From Timema cristinae (Eukaryota; Arthropoda; Insecta; Phasmatodea; Timematidae): 64,000 bases of DNA. Positions 12,985 to 25,544 of the stretch are shown here, one piece after another. A program made the translations under genes and the position numbers. A model generated the notes under the pieces. It had not been told where the DNA came from. It saw nothing but the letters and a program-made list of their open reading frames with translations, and ran no database searches. The DNA lies in assembly GCA_039000515.1 (NCBI GenBank), contig JBCFYV010000001.1, positions 51,838,092 to 51,902,091 on the forward strand, written 5' to 3'. Numbering within the stretch: position 1 is the first letter of the stretch; every line of letters starts with the position of its first letter.

Positions 12985-13230
12985 TCCAATAGTCTGACAC
13001 TTTAGTTCAGTCAGTAATGTGTTTTCTTAGATTGAGTTAAGATCCAGTTTTCAATTCCTGACGTGGCCTAAAAATGTATCATTATTGAAATGTGGGTTTC
13101 CCCTTTCAAAGTGATTAATTAACAACATGGTCTGGTTGTTGTATCTGTTCTAGATTTAAGTTGGTTTATGAGTCATATGGTGGTATAATCAGTTGGTTTA
13201 GAAAGTGCATTTAAATACCTCAAATAAATA
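12985..13230 (+). repeat. SINE family D copy
   Basis: Head tctgacactttagttcagtc with a decayed box B ttcaattcctgac, body gtgggtttcccctttcaaag, and tail tataatcagttggttt shared with the copy at 9938. It ends in a short aaataaataaat tail. Confidence 0.7.
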
Positions 13231-14574
13231 AATAGAAATAATCATTCAAAACATTGTACATTTTAAATATTCATGTTTTATACCTTTCTATTCATCAAGG
13301 AATGTAACTACATTTACTAGTAGTGAAATTAGCTTTCATTTTTTCCATATTAAATGGATGAATCCACAGGTTTTTGGGTTTTCCATTACAGTTTTGAATT
13401 GCAAGGGAAAACCAATTTGATGTTAGAGTTATTTCTCACTAGTGATTGCCTCATTCAATTTTTCTTAACATGCAGATATCCTTAAATATCAAACTGTCAC
13501 ATGTAATTGTCAACAACCGTTTCCAGCCTGTGCCTGGGTCATTTTAATAAAATGCCCCCATTTCCCCACCAATCTTCCTTTTTTAATTTCTTCCATTCTT
13601 CTCCTCTCACTTGAACACTTTCTTAAATGTATGTAATTCCTTCCCTCTTCTCATGGGTTACCAGGAACTATATGCAATGTCATACTTATACCTCATCTAC
13701 GATAGGAGTGTAGGTAAGTGACAGCTATCAAAAGCTAACATATTTACGTTCATGAATCCATTCACAAAATCATATCAACTGCAAAATCATATATTGATTT
13801 GTTGCCACATTTTGGCAGCCAAAGCTTTCACAACATACATTTTTTTAATCATGTTTTTTTAGAGCATTTTGACATCTTCTAGCCGTCGACTACCACCACT
13901 CCTATGGTGAATGAAATCTACCTAGAAACTGCCTAATGTGGCACTGGCCTAAATTGGTAATGCAAACAAATTATTTTGTATATAATTATATGAGTTTTTT
14001 TTATTTTTCTAACTTTGTTACTTAATAATTTTAAAAACTATTTATTGTATTTTGATATAATTCTGTTGATATATTTTTAATAGACCTATAATTCCTTTTT
14101 ACTTATCAAGCTTGTGTTAATAAATGTGACAATGTCTTTATTGGAAAGAATTATTAGTAGTACCCTTTCCTGTGCATCTATTGTATACCTTTATTTTTTA
14201 TGAATGGACACTTGAAGTACCTTTTAAAAACTCACACGTTTTTTGTTGTGAAAATAGGTAGGTTTTTACTATATTATTTTATAGTTGTTAACAATATTTA
14301 TAAAAGCGACATTAATATATCACATGAATTGACATACGAAAATTTAAAAGTAGATCTAGTAACTTTTTATAGCTATCTGATTTATTTGTTAAAAAATTGA
14401 GGTTATACTAAAAAGTGAAGTTAGAAAGAGTTTGACCTTGAAGAATTATAAGATAAAACAATAGTATAATCCATAGATGTGGCACAAAGTATATTAAGGG
14501 GAGGGAGGGATTGAGAAAGTGAATTTCTTAACTCTAAACCTTTTTAAAAGAAATTAAATCCCAAGTGTCAACAC
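13231..14574. other. AT-rich intergenic DNA
   Basis: No supported gene. The short open frame at 14200-14400 is AT-driven and has no recognisable domain. Confidence 0.5.
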
Positions 14575-15157
14575 TGAGCACATCCCTCGAATAAAAGGGG
14601 GGCCAGAGTGTTCTCCCTCGGATAATAGGAGGGGCCAGAGAGTTCTACCCCGGATAATAGGAGGGGCCAGAGAGTTCTACCCTGGATAATAGGAGTGGCC
14701 AGAGAGTTCTACCCAGATAATGGAGGGCCAGAGAGTTCTACCCCAGATAATGGGAGGGCCAGAGAGTTCTACCCCAGATAATGGGAGGGCCAGAGAGTTC
14801 TACCCCAGATAATGGGAGGGCCAGAGAGTTCTCCCCCGGATAATAGAGGCCAGATAGTTTTACTCCGGATAATAGGGGGCTAAAGGAGTTCTCCCCCGGA
14901 TAATGGGGGGGGGGGGCAGAGAGTTCTCCTCTGGATAATAGGGGGCTAAAGAGTTCTCCCCTGGATAATAGGGGGCCAAAGAGTTCTCCCGCAGATAATC
15001 GGGGGGGGGGGGCAGAGAGTTCTCCCCTGGATAATGGGAGGGCCAGAGAGTTCTCCCATGGATAATGGGAGGGGCCAGAGAGTTCTACCCCGGATAATAG
15101 GGGGCCAAAGAGTTCTCCCCGGATAATAGGGGGACCAAAGAGCTCTCCCCTGGATAA
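14575..15157. repeat. Minisatellite, about 31-bp unit
   Basis: About 18 tandem units built on ggataatagg, a G run, and ccagagagttctaccc. Unit length varies from about 29 to 36 bp through G-run expansion (up to twelve G near 15001) and small deletions. The first half uses ccagagagttctacccc and the second half drifts to ccaaagagttctcccc, so there are at least two subfamilies. Confidence 0.9.
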
Positions 15158-16239
15158 ATTGTAGAATTGAAGGTGGTAATTCGGCCTAAAGTCGAGGTTT
15201 TATGTATTTTTATTTTAAAGTTGTTAGTGATGGATTTTTCCAGCTACAAGTGTTATTTGCTTTGACATTCACTATCCTTCCATTGTAGGAAAACTAACAA
15301 GTTTCAGCTCATAAAAACTCCAGGCTTTATTCAAAGATAAACTTAAAACATTACCCAAGCTACGAGTAGTAGCATTAAAACTAGTAGTGTTACTAGACAA
15401 CTTGATTAACAAAGATTTCTATACAGAATATATCGCCTTTCAATGTTTGATGAGTTATGAAGTTGAGACCTTATCAAGGGTAAGGATCGGCAGGAAATTT
15501 AAAATGTTTATGTACAAGTCTGCATTAAGGAACTTTGATTGTCGAAAGTACTGTAGTACATAGTAAATTATTCTAGAATTTCCCAGCTCTCCACAAACTT
15601 CCCTCAAGCACAACACCCCTGATGTGATTTGTCAAGGTTTATTCTCTGTACATGACATGCCCAAGGGAAGGCAGGGGGGTTCCCGGAGACTAGAATTAAA
15701 ATGCACCTTTTAACAACATTACTGAGCAAAATTGAATCGTAGATACTTGTCTGGGTATATATTAAGTAGGTAGCCATTTGTTCCTATCATTATTTGCTGC
15801 GCCTTTTTTCATGATTATAACCATGTATATTAAGTCCTTAACTAATAAATTATTTATAAAAATATTATGTATACCCTGATTTTAGTTGAAAGAACATTAG
15901 AGAAAATTCAAACTCACATCTTTGCGGCTAACCTTGATAACTCTTTACTCTAATTCTCGTGTTATTCTACAGGTATTGATAATATCTATCAAAAGTGAAA
16001 GCTGCAGATAATGACTTAATGTATGACTATAATAAGTTTGTTTTAGTAACTTAAATTGCTAACATTTACTGTTCTTCCTATCAAAATCATACCATACATT
16101 ATTTGTTAAGAAACATTTATAATTTGTATATTATTTCACTGTTATTACAATAATTCAAAACTTAAGTTTATTCCTTGTAAATACCAAATTAGTACACTCT
16201 TTTTTTTTAATGCACATCCCTTTTGGAGAAAAGCTGTCT
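15158..16239. other. Intergenic DNA
   Basis: No gene, RNA or known repeat recognised. Confidence 0.45.
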
Positions 16240-16770
16240 CTATTGAGTGGGTGCAACTAGTTAAGTCCCAACACCTCCCCTCACTCGTTAAAGCCGCAGA
16301 TAAAGCCCAACAGTTTTACTCAACATGGTGTGTCTTGGGCTTGCCAAGCCCTTCGTAAAAAAAAAATTACCCGCTTCTATGAATTCAGAAGGCTGGTATG
16401 CCACAACTTTATCATTCCGAACCTTCTTGCAAATAAAGTATTCTTGGGTTCATAATTATGTGCTTTGATCAAGTACTTATTATTGCATTCTTTCTCAAAT
16501 TTTGGGCAGACGTAGTCATTGAAGATGTGGATGGCTTGTTGAGAATATTCCGTGCCACTCAGCAAACACCTCAAATATGTTGCTTCCTTTGCCACTTCTG
16601 TTAAGCCCATGTACTCAGCTTCTTAAGTATATAGAGCAATGGTTCTTTGTTTTCTGAGTTCCCAGCTGATCAATCAACCTGCTTACTTATTTTTACCACT
16701 GAGCTGTCCAGGGTAATTTCTTCACTCGTACTTTAAGGTGGAGTGCTAGTGAGTGTGAGTTTAGGGCAGT
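16240..16770 (-). pseudogene. Ty1/copia retrotransposon RNase H relic
   Basis: On the minus strand, with frame changes, pieces follow the end of a copia-type polyprotein. KQRTIAL leads into a damaged EAEYMGLTEVAKEATYLR and SQQAIHIFND, then KVRNDKVVAYQPSEFIEA and TKGLGKPKTHHVE. The order and spacing match the RNase H domain and C-terminal tail (the usual ALSSTEAEY, NQSAQ and TKGL landmarks). Several frameshifts and stops make it a fossil. No LTR was identified. Confidence 0.75.
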
Positions 16771-17165
16771 ATTTTTTGCAGTTTTTATAGCACAAACATA
16801 TAAATAAATACAATACAAATAAATCAAATATTTCTTCTATAGAAACATAGAGTTTTGTTTTCTGCACATGATGATATCAACAGTTGTTGAATATATGTCA
16901 TGAGCATAGCGGCATTTGGTGACAAACTTTTCTCTTTATCTAAAGAGTTTGTCACCAAATGATGCCATGCTCATTACAGATATTCAACAACTGTTGATAT
17001 CATCATGTGCAGAAGACTAAACTCTATAATTCTATAGAAGAAATATTTGATTTATTTTGGCCAAAAGATGTTTGTGCTATAAAAACTGCAAAAATTAATG
17101 CACTGAACTCACACTCACTAGCACTCCACCTTAAGGCAAAGTAAGGATGGACGTGAGGAAATTAT
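16713..17165. repeat. Long palindrome, about 200-bp arms
   Basis: The left arm (about 16713-16927) and right arm (about 16946-17165) are inverted copies around a short centre near 16928-16945. Shared blocks include ggtggagtgctagtgagtg, gcaaaaactgcaaaa-type sequence, gaaatatttgatttatt, atcaacagttgttgaatat and tttggtgacaaact, each read back in complement. There are only scattered mismatches and one indel of about 10 nt. It directly abuts a family C element at 17166. Confidence 0.88.
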
Positions 17166-17340
17166 CAGCTACACGTCCATCACAGACTCTGCCTTATAAT
17201 ATGAGTGAAGAATGACAACAGCCACAGGATGACTCCTGGATAGCTCATTGGTAATAGAATTGGCGTATTAAGCCAAAGGTGCAGTGTTCGATCCCTGTGT
17301 CCAGGTGACATTTTTCAATCTAAAGAATATGATTTTAAAA
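17166..17340 (+). repeat. tRNA-like repeat family C, copy 1
   Basis: A leader cacgtccatcacagactctg and taatatgagtgaagaatgac precede a tRNA-like head with box A tagctcattggtaatagaat and box B gtgttcgatccct. A constant tail follows, gtgtccaggtgacatttttc then aaagaatatgat. The same leader-head-tail order is seen in copies at 21.8, 22.1, 39.0 and 39.4 kb. Confidence 0.7.
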
Positions 17341-17734
17341 CTGGTATTATTCAAGTCTTTCTATTTTATTTATTGTATAAATAATAAAAAAAACATAAAT
17401 ATAATTTAATATTATATAGAAAAAACTAGCTTGATGAAGATTGTGTTCTATACCCCAAGATATAATTTGTAAATGATTAATATATTACAAATTATTACCT
17501 TAGGCAGCAAGATATTTAAACAATTATTTTGCATAGGAAAAATGTTTCGTACTATTTAACTCCTGCTGAAAGCCTTGCCAAATGCTCTTTACATGGTTTT
17601 GCTGCTCTTTAAATGTTTTAAATACTTCATATTTAACGCAGTCAGTTTGTTTTATTTTCCTTTACACATTCGTTTTTCAAATGGAGTGGGCAAGATAAAA
17701 ACGTTCTTTAGGATGATTAAAAAAAACAATCCCG

Positions 17735-17890
17735 TAATGCACTACGCTACATTCTTGGAGCTTTCTCTTTCATGCGCGTTGTGTGTTGGCGTGCAATGCG
17801 ATTGGTCTAGCCCAGTCACGTGCCACTCCCGGCATGCTCTGGTTCCCGCGTGCCAGACCGCGCGTGCGTACGAAATACACCGCCGTGAAC
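17735..17890. promoter_or_regulatory. Small CpG-rich island, possible promoter
   Basis: A GC- and CpG-rich patch stands out in AT-rich surroundings. It holds catgcgcg, cgcgcgtgcgtacg and an inverted CCAAT box in gcgattggtc. These are features of TATA-less promoters, but no transcript or initiator can be shown. An ATG in a short frame at about 17949 is followed at once by a donor-like ggttagtg. It could also be the GC-rich part of an unrecognised transposon. Confidence 0.3.
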
Positions 17891-18148
17891 ATTCTTTTGT
17901 TTTTATACTAAAACCTACTAATCGAAACACGCAAGCCATTGAAGCTTTTATGGGTTAGTGTGCTACTTCCTATGCTAGAGAAAATTAGTGGACTTTATTA
18001 TTCGGTTTTGATGTAAAGCTGAGTTTAAAAGAACGTAGCAAAAAAAAAAACCTGACGAATAGTAGAGTTAAGATTGTGCAATGTTTATGCTCTTGTTGGC
18101 TGATATTTTTTTGCAATTTTGTTTTTATTATTAAAATGACTTTAACAC

Positions 18149-18185
<37 letters not shown>

Positions 18186-19169
18186 CAATTTAATGGTTAC
18201 AATCCTTTCCTACATTAATTTTAGTGATTAAAAAGAAACCATGCCACTTTTCAAAACAAATATATTGTACGCTCCTAACCGATGAATTGCATGTAACAAA
18301 ACTGGACGTAATTAGAAATTATTCACCAAGTTCTAAAATTGGCATGTTTTTTAACATGTTAAAATATTACTTATGCCAACAATAAAGAAATATCAAAATG
18401 AAACTTTTGCTGATCAACAATTAATGATGATATTAAAAAAAAAAGCTTAATCGAGTTTTTAATTTGCTATTTGAGACTATGTAAACGAAATATTTGCTCC
18501 TTAAACTGTACGTCCTGTTTGTTTCACCGATGGTGGTGTAATACCAGGAGCTGTAGGTTAATTTAACGGTATTAACGGCAGTTTATCAAGAATTAACTCA
18601 ATACGAAATTTGAAAACTGTTACCATAGATTAGTACAAAATATTATTATTTATTTCAAAGGCGTCACGCTCGCAATAAATTTAACTATCAATAACTGGAG
18701 ATCGGAAGTTCAATTCCCGTGCATTTAAGATGTTATTTACTAATAAATAGGTTGTCCACCCTTTCTTCGCGCAAATGGGGGTGTATTTCATTTAAATTCT
18801 ACCTTTCTCACGCCTAGCCTATTGGCTTGAATACGGCAAATAACGCTTAAACGGATAGAATGACGATAAAATAATGTATCACTCTGACTTTAAAATTTCA
18901 TGATTTTACAGAGATTATACATTTTCTCTGAAAAGAATATTTTCTTCATTTTCTATAAATTGAAATGTTGTTTGAAAAGCCTTTTTAGAGATAACACAAA
19001 TCAAAAATTATGAGTAGAATTTTATTTTCGATAATAAAACATATTGAAAATGTCTAGCTTTCGTTCAAATGGCCCTTATTTTGTAAGTGCATGCAGATTA
19101 AAACAATAAAATTATTACTTTGATATTTCTTCTTATCACAACATAAATCTTTAAGAAACACTGTTATTG

Positions 19170-19195
<26 letters not shown>
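17891..19195. other. AT-rich DNA with long T run
   Basis: Holds a homopolymer of about 37 T at 18149-18185 and a decayed SINE-like block around 18695-18840 (ggaagttcaattcccgtgc). No coding signal. Confidence 0.45.
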
Positions 19196-19216
<21 letters not shown>

Positions 19217-19487
19217 ACCACGTCTTACTACCCGTTCGGGTTATGCACACTTACGCTAATGTGTAATGGTAGGGTGATTGTGAGATGAAATGGAGGACCT
19301 ACAGCTTAACGTGGAATCCGAACCACGGTGGAGGCCTGGCATTCCACACATTCACAAGATATCTTGCCAGAGGTGAAGGAAGGGTTTGGCCATCAGATAA
19401 ATCTGTGCCGGGACCGAGGATTAAACCCCGGACCTGCAGCACAACGTCCGACACCTTACTCCTAGACCACCAGTTCTCCGGTGTTGT
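19196..19487 (-). repeat. SINE family B copy
   Basis: The minus-strand head reads ctggtggtctaggagtaagg (box A) with box B-like ccggggtttaatcctc. The body contains tgtggaatgccaggcctcc and ccgtggttcggattcca, and the tail has the shared acccgaacgggtagtaagac and then a TAA/ATT microsatellite. Other copies are at 34158, 46858, 52353 and 57068. Confidence 0.85.
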
Positions 19488-19630
19488 TATTTAAAAGTAG
19501 CAATATTGTTTAGACAAATCACACAAAAATTCTGCGTGGTTTCCATTACGAATTAAAAGATGGAGCCGGAGTGTCATTATCGTATCAGCTAAAGCCAAGA
19601 ATTGGTCACGGAGTGATTTGTCACGCCCTG

Positions 19631-20083
19631 TAGAACTAGCTCAAGGTAGGGATAGGGTATAATGAGGTGTACTGGATACAATTAGCTCAGGATAGGGAAT
19701 AAGGTGTAATGAGGTGGACTGGATAGAACTAGCTCAAGATAGGGATAGGGTTAATGAGGTGGACTGGATATAATTAGCTCAGGATAGGGATAATGTGTAA
19801 TGAGGTGGACTGGATAAAACTAACTCAAGATAGGGATAGGGTGTAATGAGGTGGACTGGATATAATTAGCTTAGAATAGGGATAGGTATAACGAGATGGA
19901 CTGGGTAGAACTAGCTCAAGATAGGGATAGGGTATAATGAATGGACTGGTAGAACTGCTCAAGATAGGATAGGGTGTAATGAGGTGGACTGGAAATAACT
20001 AGCTCAATATAGGGATGTAACTCGATGGGTGATAGCTAGCTCAAGATAGGGTTAGGTTGAGATGGACTGAGCTAAATACCAAG
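19631..20083. repeat. Minisatellite from a non-LTR retrotransposon ORF tail, about 46-bp unit
   Basis: About ten units of tagggtgtaatgaggtggac tggatagaactagctcaaga. Read on the plus strand the unit encodes IGCNEVDWIELAQDRD. That is the end of the C-terminal signature of an arthropod-type retrotransposon ORF (DLKEIG.N..DWI.LAQDRDRW). A single-copy homologue sits in the correct context on the minus strand at about 42770-42815, directly after KPNGKRLLEGPRRR. Later units show many one-base losses. Confidence 0.85.
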
Positions 20084-20103
20084 AGGGAAGGTGTATTAAA
20101 GAG

Positions 20104-20452
20104 GGGGCGATAGACGTGTATAATTCGATCAACCAAACTATAGTGTGACAATGGATACTAATTATCTAAGATGTATGTTAATAGAATAAGTATCAATGTA
20201 CAAAGTTAGAATGTTGTAGCTGCACGAATAACTCCAATAAGCAAAATTTCAAAGAGGAAGAAAGTTTGAATAATTGTATCATTAAACGGGGGGCCGATTA
20301 TAGCGTGTATATTCGATCAACCAACCATCTATTGTGTGACAAATGTGATTACTAATTATTCTAAATAAATTATGTTAATCTAGAATAAGGTATTCAATGT
20401 ACAAAGTTAGAATGTTTGTTAGCTGCACGAATAACTCCAAATAAGCAAAATT
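20104..20452. repeat. Direct duplication, about 150-165 bp
   Basis: The block from about 20104 to 20252 (ggggcgatagacgtgtataa to ataagcaaaatttc) recurs at about 20288-20452. Most differences between copies are one-base indels in short runs, for example gaatgttgtagc against gaatgtttgttagc. This hints at consensus errors in one copy. Confidence 0.75.
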
Positions 20453-21170
20453 TGTACATTTATGTTTTAAATAATTCGTACCGGAAAGGGGAGGGGGAGA
20501 TTCAGCAATGTCGTTCCTGCCCTTTTCTCCCAGCCGGGGAAGTATTAATTTTAAAAAGGGGCAATGATAAAATGAGTAAAATATGCCCATCTTATATGTA
20601 AATTAAATGAAGCGTTTGTTTATTTGTCTGTGTTGAGCGTGAGCGATATCTACCAGACGCAGAGGGCTGAAATTTTAATATTAGTAGCTCCTGTTCAGGA
20701 ACATGTGCACTTGGAGGCCAGAATTATAAAATTTGGATTTGAATGTTTTAAATTAATTAAAAACTGAGTCCGAATAAATAGAATGAAAGATCTTTTTCTT
20801 CTGTTTGTTTAAACTTTAAAGAAAATAAAAAGCTTTTATCAGAGTAACCACGCAATGGGTACTTCTGATATTAATTTAGAAGTTTATCAAAGAAGATTTT
20901 TATGTATCTTAATTAATAGAAAATGGGGGATCTTCACTACCCTCGGCCATCTTCCGAGCATAGAGATCCTTTCTCCACACTTTGAACGCGCAGTTTAACC
21001 TTGGTTTCCATTTAAGTCCCCTTCAGACATAATTTTGTGATTACAAACAAACAAAAAAAGTTGGTTTATTGAAACATAATTTTTATGTAAATGTAAAAGT
21101 AAAATACACGGGAAATCACACACACACAAAAATGCAACTTCCATCGAGAGATAAGTTTCAGTCAATAAAA
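20453..21170. other. Dispersed-repeat debris
   Basis: About 20600-20910 shares words (accacgcaatgg, gggtacttctgat, aagcttttat) with 55020-55100 and tails like those near 38520 and 60320. It is an unclassified dispersed repeat. No gene recognised. Confidence 0.4.
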
Positions 21171-21341
21171 CTTCTCTAAGCTACCGAGAGAAGCGTCAAC
21201 CGGAAGACAGCCTAGAGTTAGAACAAACAACGCCGAAATAACCTCAACTCTAAACCGAACCTATCACAACTTGTAGCTGTAAATAAAGCAAGGCGAACGG
21301 CAGCCTTCAATTCTTTTTTTATAACTTTTTGGGAGGAAACA

Positions 21342-21373
21342 AGATGGCTGCCAAAATATTGAGACATGCAGGG
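21342..21373 (+). other. Possible first coding exon (weak)
   Basis: The good-context start aacaagATGGCTGCC gives MAAKILRHAG and meets a donor-like gg|gtgagc. AAGATGGCTGCC also resembles a YY1-type site that often overlaps start codons of TATA-less promoters. No downstream exon was found, so this is only a candidate. Confidence 0.2.
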
Positions 21374-21814
21374 TGAGCCATTGTTGGAGCTATTTATGGG
21401 AGTGGAGGCGTTGTAAATCTGCTAGGGACGATTCATCAGCCTCCATAGAGGAATAATACTCCGGACTATTTTTTCTCTATGCTGTGTTTGTGGGTTAGAT
21501 CCTGAGAGCTACGCGGCCGTAACCTTTTAGAATGAAGAAACAATAAATCAAGTCTTGACAAATGACAGTAGGAGAAAGAGATCGGTTCTAGGGAGTTCGA
21601 CTGATGTATTTGTGAACTGGGAGGGGGAAGAAAAAAAACCAGGTCACTGTTACTCTTGACTGTTCGGTACTTATTTTCGCATTTACACTTATTTAAACAA
21701 ATTCACTTTTTTATTTGTTCGTTTATTTGAGAAATCTAAGTTTAAATGGCAACCAGAAGTGATAAAAAATGGCATAGCTTGTTTGATGGATATTTCGGAA
21801 AATTTTGGAAAATG

Positions 21815-21940
21815 ACATTTGGGCATGGAAATCAAACCCGGGACTCTAACCTTAGTATGGCAGAGCAATGAGCTATCCAAGAGTCGTCCCGAGCCCACGG
21901 TCATTCTTTACTCATATTTTAAGGCAGACTCTTTTATGAA
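21815..21940 (-). repeat. tRNA-like repeat family C, copy 2
   Basis: The minus strand shows box A tagctcattgctctgcc and box B-like cccgggtttgatttcc, with leader words from the taaaatatgagtaaagaatg side. It faces copy 3 head to head. Confidence 0.65.
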
Positions 21941-22117
21941 CGAGAATATGATAGACGCGTAATTATCAAATATAATAGCTTTACTATTTAATCCGTAATG
22001 GTATCCGCATTTGTACGGTTGTCATTGTTGGCAGCAAAAAACTAACTACCGAGTCGAGGATGGCTGCGCTATCAGTTAGCTTATGATCTTAATTGCTCAC
22101 TCATATGTAGCTGACGA

Positions 22118-22290
22118 TTTTCACACGTCCATCACAGAATCTGCCTTAAAATATGAGCGAATAATGACCCTGAACACGGGATGATTCCTGGATAACTCAG
22201 TGGTTAGAGCATTGCTGTACTAAGCTAAAGGTCCCGGGCTCAATTCCTGTGTCCAGGTGTCATTTTTTAATTGATAAGATTAGAGTGAAT
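22118..22290 (+). repeat. tRNA-like repeat family C, copy 3
   Basis: Leader cacacgtccatcacagaatc, head with taactcagtggttagagcat and cccgggctcaattcc, tail gtgtccaggtgtcatttttt. It forms an inverted pair with copy 2 around a spacer of about 180 bp. Confidence 0.7.
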
Positions 22291-22554
22291 GCTCGTGGAC
22301 TTAAAGATCGATTCCATTACTTTGTCATATGCTAACATTATTTAGTGGTATATTAGAAGCAACCATACAATGAGATACTTGAAACGTAACAACGTGGCTT
22401 TATCCGCGTCGTCTAAACATTCATGTAACGTCCCAAAGTGTGCTAATAGCTTTCACTACATAATTATTAATACGCTTACCTATCAGTAAGCGTGAATTAT
22501 CCTTCGACCAATTAGAATAGAATCTACTTTGGTGGTCACATGTTCCAAGGCATC

Positions 22555-22775
22555 AACCTCGTGTTGAACTAGACTACCAATGACAAGGATATCGGGGCTC
22601 GAATCCTTGTTGAGTGTACTGAGGGTGGCTTTTCCTCATTGGTTTTCCACTCTCCTTCCAAGCAAACGGGGTACACTTCCTCTCTATTCAAATTTAATCC
22701 TCCTTAACACACTTGCGTAATTAGTACATAAGCGTATACAACCTGAATGAGTAAGACGTGGTGATAAAAAAAAAG
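22555..22775 (+). repeat. SINE family A copy
   Basis: Box B-like ggggctcgaatccttg, body with ttggttttccactctccttc and acacttcctctctattcaaa, tail taagacgtggtgat then an A run. Plus-strand orientation, with a decayed head. Confidence 0.7.
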
Positions 22776-22789
22776 AATCAAATCAGTAT

Positions 22790-23085
22790 CTATAAGGTCT
22801 TTAATGTCAAAAGAATTGTCATTGATGAATTGTAGCAGTTCCTCAGGTGGCACTTCATCCTCTGCATCCAAAGTATGACATCCAGTAGCTAGACCAGCGA
22901 CCCGGAAGCAGTTCTGAATATTGCCCTTGACAGACGCCTCCATGTCTTGTCGGCAAAAGGTATAGCACACAGTGAAGAAACATGTATGTCTTTCCTGGCT
23001 GCTACCGCGGTATGAAGTAAAGATGGGGTGCAATGGCTGTCTGCACTTAGCCTTTCGTCCCCTTCCCATTCCATAATTATTTCAT
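22790..23085 (-). pseudogene. Tigger/pogo transposase C-terminal relic
   Basis: The minus strand encodes VKGNIQNCFRVAGLATG, an acidic linker DAEDEVPPEELLQFIN, and DNSFDIKDLIDTD. This fits the tail of Tigger/jerky-type transposases, where a TI.NCFR.AGF-like motif is followed by an acidic stretch. The upstream part changes frame near 22900-22960. It is separated from the relic at 1-1126 and not in continuity with it, so it is a second insertion. A domesticated exon is possible but there is no support for one. Confidence 0.55.
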
Positions 23086-23486
23086 TATCTCTAGGTCCTA
23101 CCGAAATAAGAACTCAAGTAGAGAAACAGTTTCTTCAAGTCTTAAGTTCAAAGGTTGGTTTTCAAAGAATTACACTTTAGAATGATATTTTTTTCTTGAA
23201 TGTTTTAGTTTTAGGTTCAATAAAACGAGGTTGATAATTCATAATAAACGAAATTTTTAGCACATATTGAAATGTATGTGGGTCGGAATAATTTAATTAG
23301 GTTAAGTTTTCTGGTCTGTTAGGATTCGAGCCCTGAATTCCAAGACCAGTATAGTATCTATATATCAATAATCATAAAAAATATATTTATTTAAAATTGT
23401 TTATTTGAGTCAATTTCCGGTTTCTAAAATCGATCCGACCAAAGAGGATGTTTCATTTAGGGATGTTATAGATCTGTCTGTGCTCC

Positions 23487-23726
23487 ATGGCGTGTTCATG
23501 GTTCGCTCAGTCATGCGCAGAAGAGAGTTGTAACGGGGTTTTAGAAGCAGTTGACTCCGAGTGTGGTCGAATAAACTGGCACAAAGGGATTCGTTGGGTA
23601 GCTGGAAGCTGGCGCAATCAACCGAGCAAGTGGACAGCTAGGGCAATACTGAGCGGTACAATCTCAATAAACACCAGTGGGGAAAAATTTACAAATGAAC
23701 AATATAGGCAAATTTGGACTTCTTGA
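23487..23726 (+). other. Exon-like open frame, unknown
   Basis: An open frame of 79 codons in a patch richer in G and C than its surroundings. The product is rich in Trp, Ser and Cys with no recognised motif. No clear acceptor/donor pair frames it. It may be transposon debris. Confidence 0.15.
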
Positions 23727-23734
23727 CAAGTGTA

Positions 23735-25172
<1,438 letters not shown>

Positions 25173-25544
25173 CAATAGATCTAGACGGCTCTATATCTAA
25201 CAGGTGTACTGTTGTTACGTTTGGTTCTTATAGAGCACCCTTACCAAAGGTAAAGGTGCACGTCATTTAAAACGGTGGTCTATTAAGAGAGGTGTACACA
25301 TTGTTAGCCCTTATATCAGCAAAATTACTTACAGGAGGGTCAAATTTAAAAAAAATGAAAAAAATTGTTGGGCTACAGATTTGTATTCAATAAATTTTCT
25401 TCAAATTCTATTTTAAAAATTATAAACAATCATAATAGGCTGACATGAATAAGTTTAAATACATGGAGAACGCTAACCAATCTTAAACACCTTAGTGACC
25501 TAGTACGTTTGTAAGTTCGTTCTGAATATTTATCTGATGGGGTG

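Noticed and set aside
17985..18188. Poly-lysine protein
   Set aside because: It is the antisense read of a 37-T homopolymer.
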